Positions 1 to 5,004 of a stretch of DNA of 6,141 bases are shown here, piece by piece; positions within the stretch are counted from its first letter, which is position 1; the number at the start of each line of letters is the position of its first letter. Below the pieces are notes generated by a model. The model made no database searches, was not told where the DNA came from, and worked only from the letters and a program-made list of their open reading frames with translations. This stretch comes from an uncultured Desulfobulbaceae bacterium (GTDB taxonomy: Bacteria; Desulfobacterota; Desulfobulbia; Desulfobulbales; BM004). Location: the NCBI GenBank assembly GCA_947258675.1, contig CAMYJP010000127.1, positions 1-6,141 of the forward strand, read 5' to 3'. The position numbers and the translations under genes are program-made.

Positions 1-300
1 ATTCATTCCTTTAATTACCATGAAAATAGCAAAAGCGATGATAGTAAAATCAAGAACAGTCTGAATAAATTTTCCATAATTAATCGTTACTGCAGCCACA
101 TCACCGACTGCTTCTTTTAAGGTAATTGCCAGTTTTGAAAAGTCTACGCCACCGATAATCAAGCCTATAGGGGGCATTATAACATCGGCTACAAATGATG
201 AAACGATTTTACCGAATGCGCCGCCAATTACAATACCAACTGCCATATCGACAACGTTGCCTTTGACTGCAAACTCCTTAAATTCTTTCATCATTCCCAT
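1..300 (-). CDS. mscL: Large-conductance mechanosensitive channel MscL (C-terminus beyond window)
   Basis: MscL is a homopentameric inner-membrane channel that opens under membrane tension and releases solutes on osmotic downshock. The 100 visible residues match the family closely: an amphipathic N-terminal helix ([11 protein letters not shown]), then TM1 (about residues 15-44) with [20 protein letters not shown] and the signature [10 protein letters not shown], a periplasmic loop (about 45-75), and TM2 (about 76-98). The usual length is near 140 residues, so only the cytoplasmic C-terminal helix bundle is missing, lost at the window edge. The start is the first of three nearby ATGs (residues 1, 3 and 4), chosen because a strong AGGAGG lies 6 bases upstream. 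A terminator upstream separates it from yceI, so it probably has its own promoter, although I see no convincing -35/-10 pair. The reading frame runs to base 1 without a stop. Confidence 0.97.
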   Translation of the reverse strand, partial: MGMMKEFKEFAVKGNVVDMAVGIVIGGAFGKIVSSFVADVIMPPIGLIIGGVDFSKLAITLKEAVGDVAAVTINYGKFIQTVLDFTIIAFAIFMVIKGMN

Positions 301-306
301 AAGTTT

Positions 307-313
307 CCCTCCT
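307..313 (-). promoter_or_regulatory. Ribosome binding site of mscL
   Basis: The minus strand reads AGGAGGG followed by AAACTT and ATG. This near-perfect Shine-Dalgarno, at 6-base spacing, fixes the start at base 300 rather than at the ATGs of residues 3 or 4. Confidence 0.85.
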
Positions 314-365
314 GTTTTTTTTGAGTCATTTTTTCAGTAATTTATTTCTGCTGCCAATTTTTTAT

Positions 366-409
366 AAAAAAAAGCCTTCACCCGGATTAATGGGGGCCGG
401 CTGAAGGCT
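366..409 (-). terminator. Rho-independent terminator between yceI and mscL
   Basis: On the minus strand an 8-bp stem (AGCCTTCA at 409-402 pairing with TGAAGGCT at 380-373) is extended, after one mismatch, by CCGG/CCGG, and is followed directly by eight T residues (373-366). There is no T-run on the plus-strand side, so it acts on minus-strand transcripts. It lies about 155 bases downstream of the yceI stop and would end that transcript while insulating mscL. The rest of the noncoding stretch (301-365 and 410-564) is AT-rich; I see no small ORF or RNA gene in it. The terminator could instead end an unrecognised small RNA or act as an mscL leader attenuator. Confidence 0.85.
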
Positions 410-564
410 CACAGCTTCAAGTATGTTCAGCAAAAAAAAATCATAGAACATTCCTGGAAAAATATAGTTATTGAGAATTGTTGGAAAAATAATTCCGAAT
501 AATTTCAAAGTTAAATTAAAAAAGAAAATAATCCTTCCGGATAAAGTTTAATAACGTATCACTA

Positions 565-1164
565 TTACCTGGGGCGAACCATTTCCAGTGACACTGTGAT
601 ATTTACATCCTTATCAACAACCCCTAGATCATAAAACTTCCCATTACCGACATTGTACTCCAAACGGTTTAACTTCAAGTGGGTATCGAATCCGAGCACC
701 TTCTCCTTTTGGTTCAGGGGATGATCTTTTATGCCGTAATAGGTGAAAGGAAGTTCAATGGTTTTTGTCACGTCTTTGATGGTCAGATCACCTGTCACGG
801 CATATTGGTTTTCTTCGGTGTGTTTTATACTGCTGCTCTTAAAAGTAATGAGCGGGTATTTTTCCGCACCAAAGAAATCATCGGTCCGCAAATGATTATC
901 CCTTTTTGGTTCTTTTGTCTGGACACTTTTCACCTTAATTTTAAAGTTCATGCTACTGTCGGCCAGGTTGTCTGCGTCAAAACGAATATAGCCGTCGAAA
1001 TCCTTAAAATAACCACTTATAGTAGAGAAGATATGTTTTACATGAAAATTGAAACTGGAATGGGCAGTATCAAATTTCCATTCAGGTGTAGCAGATTGGC
1101 CCTGGTTGATGGTCGCGAAAATTGTAAATAAAGAAAGTGTGAAAATAAGAAATTTTTTTTTCAT
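565..1164 (-). CDS. YceI-family periplasmic protein
   Basis: A 199-residue protein with a Sec signal peptide (MKKKF, a hydrophobic stretch to about residue 19, likely cleavage after QSA at residue 25) and then a complete YceI domain. Family marks seen are the opening W-x-F-D-x-x-H-S (residues 29-36), FHVKHIFSTISGYFKDFDG, the RDNHLRTDDFF block (89-98), YPLITFKS, GDLTIKDVTK, and the closing GVVDKDVNITVSLEM strand. YceI domains are lipocalin-like beta barrels; some bind polyisoprenoids such as ubiquinone-like lipids, and E. coli yceI is paired with a cytochrome b561 gene. A longer reading frame from an ATG at 1266 exists, but its 34 extra residues are charged, lie before the signal peptide and have no good Shine-Dalgarno, whereas the ATG at 1164 has GGAGGT. 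The upstream minus-strand gene encodes a heme b membrane protein, suggesting a shared redox or lipid-quinone role. The exact ligand cannot be read from the sequence. Confidence 0.93.
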   Translation of the reverse strand: MKKKFLIFTLSLFTIFATINQGQSATPEWKFDTAHSSFNFHVKHIFSTISGYFKDFDGYIRFDADNLADSSMNFKIKVKSVQTKEPKRDNHLRTDDFFGAEKYPLITFKSSSIKHTEENQYAVTGDLTIKDVTKTIELPFTYYGIKDHPLNQKEKVLGFDTHLKLNRLEYNVGNGKFYDLGVVDKDVNITVSLEMVRPR

Positions 1165-1169
1165 ATCGT

Positions 1170-1176
1170 ACCTCCC
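1170..1176 (-). promoter_or_regulatory. Ribosome binding site that fixes the YceI start
   Basis: The minus strand reads GGGAGGT, then ACGAT, then ATG. This strong site is placed exactly before the methionine that begins the signal peptide, and it argues against the longer frame starting at 1266. Confidence 0.85.
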
Positions 1177-1294
1177 ATAATTTTTTTTAGAATGTTTTTT
1201 TGCCTGAAAGTCTTCCTTTGATTCTAATATGTTTTGTATAAATTTCGTCTGTTTCAAACTCTTCAATTTTTACTCATGTTTTAAACTATGTATC

Positions 1295-1307
1295 ATTCAT
1301 AATGAAT
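1295..1307. promoter_or_regulatory. Possible operator palindrome in the yceI leader
   Basis: A perfect 6-bp inverted repeat with a single central base (ATTCAT-A-ATGAAT) lies about 130 bases upstream of the YceI start. On the minus strand it sits between a TTGTAT hexamer and a TAGTTT hexamer 17 bases apart, a weak promoter-like arrangement. The 241-bp gap (1165-1405) is strongly AT-rich, so a chance palindrome is possible. No other clear signal was seen in the gap, and no terminator follows the upstream gene. Confidence 0.25.
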
Positions 1308-1405
1308 ACAACCCCATAGAGAGTTAAATTTTAAATACAAGTAGGTTTTAGATAGTAGTCCAATGGCTAAGGATCAGGGAACATAAGGCTTGAATGGGGC
1401 AGGTA

Positions 1406-2074
1406 TCATGGATGTCGAAGATTTCTGATTCTTATAAAAAGCCATAAAGCAGCATAAATAAAGAGAGTGGTTAAAACAGTTGTTTTTGGAAGTCCAGATG
1501 AAAAGGTATCACTTACAAATAGTACGTGTAGCCCAAGCAGCACTGCTGCGGTAAAGGCACCGATTCGGTGAAAAAGTTGCCAGGATTTAAATTGGAAATT
1601 CAGAAAGACTCGCCATGTTGCAGTAACGAGCAAGATCCATATCAGCAGTAATAAAAAAGCTCCGACAATTTCCGGCCAATATTTTATTTCAATGGGAAGC
1701 GAAGTTATATTTTCCGAGGCAAAAACCAAAAGCGGGTGAGATAGAGCCAGAAAAGCCAAAAGTCTGGCATTGAGCTGATGTGTGCGGTTGAGGGTTTTTA
1801 AAGTGAATATTTGGGATAGTATTTTTAAACGACTGCTTAATACCAGTTGAAAGAGGAGAAGTGTCCCGGCCAGCAAGCCGAAAACCTTTCCAGTGCGCAG
1901 TAATGATTTTTCGATTCCGAATTTGTATCGAATAGATTGAGATTCATATATAAAAGGAATACTAGCAGCACCGTAGAGCAGACAAAAAAGAATCAAAAGG
2001 CATATTGCTCCTAAAATATACCGAGTAGACTTGGAGAGTCCTGAAACCTTCTGGCTTTTATTCTGCGCTTTCAT
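1406..2074 (-). CDS. Ferric-reductase-like transmembrane heme b protein, no flavin domain
   Basis: A 222-residue integral membrane protein with about six hydrophobic helices (near residues 18-40, 62-80, 102-119, 133-155, 169-188 and 199-216). It carries two matched histidine pairs: H99 and H113, and H169 and H183, each separated by 13 residues (HX13H). That arrangement is the bis-heme ligand pattern of the ferric reductase/NADPH oxidase transmembrane domain, where two b hemes are stacked across the membrane. The protein stops right after the last helix (RIRNLRHP), so the cytoplasmic FAD/NAD(P)H module usual in ferric reductases is absent, and none is encoded downstream. MsrQ (YedZ), a quinol-fed partner of a periplasmic methionine sulfoxide reductase, has a similar size and topology, but as I recall it lacks one of the four histidines, and no MsrP is present here. 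The start overlaps the upstream stop as ATGA and has no good Shine-Dalgarno, so translation is probably coupled. Electron donor and acceptor are unknown. Confidence 0.8.
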   Translation of the reverse strand: MKAQNKSQKVSGLSKSTRYILGAICLLILFCLLYGAASIPFIYESQSIRYKFGIEKSLLRTGKVFGLLAGTLLLFQLVLSSRLKILSQIFTLKTLNRTHQLNARLLAFLALSHPLLVFASENITSLPIEIKYWPEIVGAFLLLLIWILLVTATWRVFLNFQFKSWQLFHRIGAFTAAVLLGLHVLFVSDTFSSGLPKTTVLTTLFIYAALWLFIRIRNLRHP

Positions 2075-2475
2075 GATACATCTTTTTTATCGTTTGAAGG
2101 TTTTCCGGTTCGTATTTTTTGGAGGATGAGCATAGCAAGGGGAATTTTAGCCCATAAAATGACTATTGCCGGTAAGGTCGATTCACTGAGTAAACGGAAC
2201 AAAGAAAAAGGGGGTTCGAAAGTGAGGACTGAGAAATAGGCCATGCCGATTGTGCCGATTCCCACAGTGAATGCATTGAAAATAAAGCCCCAGGCAACGG
2301 TAGAAGGGCGTATGAAAAGAATTGGCAGGACAATGAAACTGAAAATGTTGACCGGAGAGGCCCAGAGGAAATATAGGCTTTTGTTGACCGGATGGATTTT
2401 CATATGGATCAGCAATCCACCCAAAGATAGACACATGTGGGTTACAATCAACATTTTGGCTGATCTTGAAACCAT
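2071..2475 (-). CDS. Small four-helix membrane protein, unknown function
   Basis: A 134-residue protein I cannot assign to a named family. It has four likely membrane helices (about residues 8-25, 40-56, 60-83 and 101-119), a basic N-terminus, and a charged C-terminal tail (KIRTGKPSNDKKDVS). Three histidines (H13, H24, H28) lie in or just after helix 1 and could be metal or heme ligands, but nothing shows this. Its stop overlaps the start of the heme b protein by 4 bases, and only 21 bases separate it from the gene upstream, so it is very likely made with both. A structural or electron-transfer partner of the heme b protein is the simplest inference. The start at 2475 has only a weak Shine-Dalgarno (AGGTTGG, rather far upstream); a second methionine at residue 8 would still leave helix 1 intact. 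Confidence 0.8.
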   Translation of the reverse strand: MVSRSAKMLIVTHMCLSLGGLLIHMKIHPVNKSLYFLWASPVNIFSFIVLPILFIRPSTVAWGFIFNAFTVGIGTIGMAYFSVLTFEPPFSLFRLLSESTLPAIVILWAKIPLAMLILQKIRTGKPSNDKKDVS

Positions 2476-2496
2476 GCTCTACCAACCTAAATTTAT

Positions 2497-2901
2497 TCAG
2501 GTCTGATCCATAGAAATCGTTAGTGGAATGGCATGTACATCATTGGTCAATGTCCGGGTATGTCCCAGAGACCATTCTGTGCATTTGAAATTGTTATTAA
2601 GGAGTTTTTCCACTTCCTGGACAAACCCTTTAAGATCGATAACCGGATGCCGGGAAAAGACATCTGGTAAACCGTAGGTCAAATTGCAGGAAAGGCATTT
2701 ACCAGGCCTCTCCTCCAGCAGAATTTCAAAGTGGAGCTGATTTTCTTCCTGATCATTGCCCGTGTATTTTAAAGATATATCAAAGGAGCCTTCCTCCTTA
2801 TCTCCAAATAATGCTTCAAAAAAAGCGTCAGAACGGGATAAGGGAAAGATTTTCGATAATGTTTCTTCTGAGAAAAGATTGTCAAAATTAAGTGATGTCA
2901 T
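2497..2901 (-). CDS. Small soluble CxxC protein, deltaproteobacterial conserved hypothetical
   Basis: A 134-residue acidic protein without signal peptide or membrane segment. The N-terminal half has an LFSEETLSKIFPLSRSDAFFEALFGD block, followed by alternating strands. A conserved-looking core, RPGKCLSCNLTYGLPDVFSR, gives a CxxC pair (C69, C72), with H85 nearby; a third cysteine (C107), H114 and the closing HAIPLTI follow. These residues could bind a metal or form a redox disulfide. From memory, unverified, similar proteins occur widely in sulfate-reducing Desulfobacterota and are sometimes labelled 'pancreas/duodenum homeobox protein 1', a name with no biological meaning in bacteria; there is no homeodomain here. 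It opens the three-gene unit about 40 bases after a predicted transcription start. No clear Shine-Dalgarno precedes the ATG, but no better start is available. The function is unknown; a cytoplasmic helper for the membrane proteins downstream is inference from the operon. Confidence 0.82.
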   Translation of the reverse strand: MTSLNFDNLFSEETLSKIFPLSRSDAFFEALFGDKEEGSFDISLKYTGNDQEENQLHFEILLEERPGKCLSCNLTYGLPDVFSRHPVIDLKGFVQEVEKLLNNNFKCTEWSLGHTRTLTNDVHAIPLTISMDQT

Positions 2902-2948
2902 GTTGATTTGTTCAAAATAATTGAATTGATATGTATAAAGTTAAATAG

Positions 2949-2977
2949 AATCTAATAGAACTGCAAGGAGACGTCAA
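2949..2977 (-). promoter_or_regulatory. Sigma70-like promoter of the three-gene heme b unit
   Basis: The minus strand shows TTGACG (2977-2972) and TAGATT (2954-2949) separated by exactly 17 bases. The -35 matches the consensus TTGACA in 5 of 6 positions and the -10 matches TATAAT in 4 of 6. Transcription would begin near base 2942, giving a leader of about 40 bases to the ATG at 2901. No terminator follows the RACo gene in this 121-bp gap, so read-through from the formate dehydrogenase operon is also possible. Confidence 0.55.
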
Positions 2978-3022
2978 CTGTTTGGATAGTCTAAAAGATA
3001 GCAGGAATGGGGGTCGTCCTGG

Positions 3023-4996
3023 TTATACTGCATCGGTTTCTGCATGTTGCATCATTGTGAGCCTGCTGCTTGATACTGGAAAGAGGGAAGTATCTGTATG
3101 GGGCAGGAAAAGGGAGGCCACATACTGATCTTTAAAGCTGTTAACCTCCGATAGTTCAAAACTGGTCATTTTTCTAACAACTTCAACCACATCCTGTCTG
3201 ATATGGTTACTTAATTCACTCATCCAACTGCCAAGCATGGAACCATTGCCTACATAGAGGATTTTATCAGGGGCTACTTCAGGTAATAATCCCACGGTCA
3301 TTGCGCTGTCAAGGTCAATAAAACTACCAAATGCTCCAGCAAGAATAATTTGCTCGAGGTCAGTAATCCGCAGGCCTACTTCTTCGACCAGGGTTTTGCA
3401 ACCGGCATAAATCGCAGCCTTGGCCCGGATGAAGTTTTCTATGTCTACTTCATTGATAACAATGTCAATGTCTTTTCCAGACTCATCCTCCCAGGCTAGC
3501 ACATATTCGTAACCGCTGCGGCCTTCTCTGATTCTTGGTGTTGCAATATTACGATTGAATTTTCCACTCCGATCAAGAACATTGTATTCAAACAGGGTGG
3601 CAACTATTACCAGCAAACCGGAACCGCATATTCCCACCGGTGGTTTGTTGCCGATCGTTATATTCATGGGTTCATAGGTGATCGGGTTGATACTGAAATC
3701 GGTAATCGCGCCGGTTGCGGCACGCATACCATGAGTGATGCCGCCGCCTTCAAAGGCCGGGCCGGCTGAACAGGCTGCGCAGACAAGCCATTCTTTGTTA
3801 CCAATAACGATTTCTGCATTGGTCCCGATATCTATATACAGTGTGACGATATCAGTGCGATACATTCCCGATCCCATCACCCCGGCAACTATATCCCCGC
3901 CAACGTAGCTGGAAATTGCCGGATATACCAGGGCTACTGCATGGGTTCCTAAATCAAGATCAATATCGGTAGCGCGTATCGGCGGGAAGAAGGTTGATAC
4001 CGGTACATAGGGTGCACGCCTGATATTATGGGGCTCCAGGCCCAGCAGAAAATGGGTCATGGCAGTATTCCCGGCCAAAGTAATGGAGCTGATTTCATCC
4101 TGATCGATTTTAGTCTTCCGTAATAGTTTTCTTATTATGGTGTTGATTGTTTTAATGACAAGTTCATGCATCAATTCGAGGCCTTTGGGCTTCTCAGCAT
4201 ATATAATACGCGAGATTACATCTTCTCCATAACTTATCTGACCATTGTAGTCTCCTATGCGGGCTAATACCTGGCCTGTTTGCAAATCGAGAAGATTGCC
4301 ATAGATGGTGGTAGTGCCGATATCAAAGGCAAGTCCGAAGTTCCTATTTGACCAGTTTCCCGACTGGATGTTGACCACCATGGTCTTGCCGCGTTCATTT
4401 ACCGGTCGAACCAGAGTGGCTGTAACCAGAAAATCTTTATCACGTAAGGCAACCCTGGTTTTTTTTAAAACTTGCAGGGTCATAACCAACCGTCTTTCAT
4501 TATACTGGTTATTGAGTCCCTGGATAATTCGACCTGCATCAGCCATATTATCTACTGCGGCAGGCGGTGGAAGTTCCAAAACTCTTTTTTCCACCGGCGG
4601 CATAAAAAAACCTTCCCGTTTCAATTCTTCTACATTGAAAACATGCATCCTGGCCCGGTGCCGCATGGGTATATCCATGGCCAGGACACCACCCTTTAGC
4701 CCTGCCTCATCAGATATTTTGACGGTGACGTCACTTTTGACCAGTGCAATGCAGGCTTGCCTGAGACCGCCATCATATTCTGTATCGGAAAGCTTCTCGC
4801 TTTTTCCGCCCAACAATGTACCGCTATCAAGGACAACTTTGCATTTACCGCATACACCGCTGCCACCGCAGGAGGCATTTATATGAATCCCTGCCAACCG
4901 TGCGGCCTTGATAAGGGTTTCATCGTCCTTTACCTGCACAACTCTGTTGCTAGGCAGAAATGTTACACTGTGTAATTCAGAGCCATTTAAGGTCAT
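3023..4996 (-). CDS. RACo-type 2Fe-2S/ASKHA reductive activator of a corrinoid protein
   Basis: This 657-residue protein has the full RACo layout. RACo proteins use ATP to drive an electron onto Co(II)-inactivated corrinoid proteins, restoring Co(I), as in the corrinoid iron-sulfur protein of the Wood-Ljungdahl pathway. Residues 1 to about 95 form a plant-type 2Fe-2S ferredoxin domain with ligands in CX5CX2CX29C spacing (C43, C49, C52, C82; core CGGSGVCGKC). A linker/middle region follows (to about 215, with the ELPPPAAVDNMADAGR element). Then comes the ASKHA ATPase: phosphate-1 loop FDIGTTTIYG (near 224), YGEDVISRI, LAGNTAMTHFLLG (near 307), phosphate-2 loop YIDIGTNAEIV (near 387), SAGPAFEGGGI, ICGSGLL (near 456) and LAGAFGSFIDLD (near 553). 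Length is normal for the family. I chose the ATG at 4996 (GAAG 6 bases upstream). A TTG at 5008, overlapping the previous stop as TTGA, would add four residues. It follows the formate dehydrogenase gene by 8 bases. The corrinoid partner is not in the window. Confidence 0.93.
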   Translation of the reverse strand: MTLNGSELHSVTFLPSNRVVQVKDDETLIKAARLAGIHINASCGGSGVCGKCKVVLDSGTLLGGKSEKLSDTEYDGGLRQACIALVKSDVTVKISDEAGLKGGVLAMDIPMRHRARMHVFNVEELKREGFFMPPVEKRVLELPPPAAVDNMADAGRIIQGLNNQYNERRLVMTLQVLKKTRVALRDKDFLVTATLVRPVNERGKTMVVNIQSGNWSNRNFGLAFDIGTTTIYGNLLDLQTGQVLARIGDYNGQISYGEDVISRIIYAEKPKGLELMHELVIKTINTIIRKLLRKTKIDQDEISSITLAGNTAMTHFLLGLEPHNIRRAPYVPVSTFFPPIRATDIDLDLGTHAVALVYPAISSYVGGDIVAGVMGSGMYRTDIVTLYIDIGTNAEIVIGNKEWLVCAACSAGPAFEGGGITHGMRAATGAITDFSINPITYEPMNITIGNKPPVGICGSGLLVIVATLFEYNVLDRSGKFNRNIATPRIREGRSGYEYVLAWEDESGKDIDIVINEVDIENFIRAKAAIYAGCKTLVEEVGLRITDLEQIILAGAFGSFIDLDSAMTVGLLPEVAPDKILYVGNGSMLGSWMSELSNHIRQDVVEVVRKMTSFELSEVNSFKDQYVASLFLPHTDTSLFPVSSSRLTMMQHAETDAV

Positions 4997-5004
4997 ATGC
5001 AGCT

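Noticed and set aside
424..451. TGTTC...GAACA inverted repeat around a run of nine A residues
   Set aside because: The stem is only 5 bp with an 18-base loop in AT-rich DNA, and is too weak to call a terminator or operator.
679..1131. Plus-strand open frame of 150 codons
   Set aside because: It lies wholly opposite the well-supported YceI domain, has no Shine-Dalgarno, and its translation resembles no family I know.
1165..1266. N-terminal extension of YceI to an ATG at 1266
   Set aside because: The 34 extra residues are charged and precede a proper signal peptide, and the strong Shine-Dalgarno is before the ATG at 1164.
2183..2506. Overlapping open frames on both strands (2183-2485 minus, 2243-2506 plus)
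   Set aside because: Both sit inside the four-helix membrane protein, whose hydrophobic pattern and coupled spacing are better supported; neither shows domain features.
2944..2960. Direct repeat AATAGAA-TCT-AATAGAA
   Set aside because: Seven-base repeat in AT-rich promoter DNA; likely chance, with no third copy.
4305..4886. Plus-strand open frame of 193 codons
   Set aside because: It is antisense to the N-terminal half of the RACo-type protein, whose ferredoxin and ASKHA motifs are unmistakable. The translation is low-complexity, rich in Ser/Thr/Pro.
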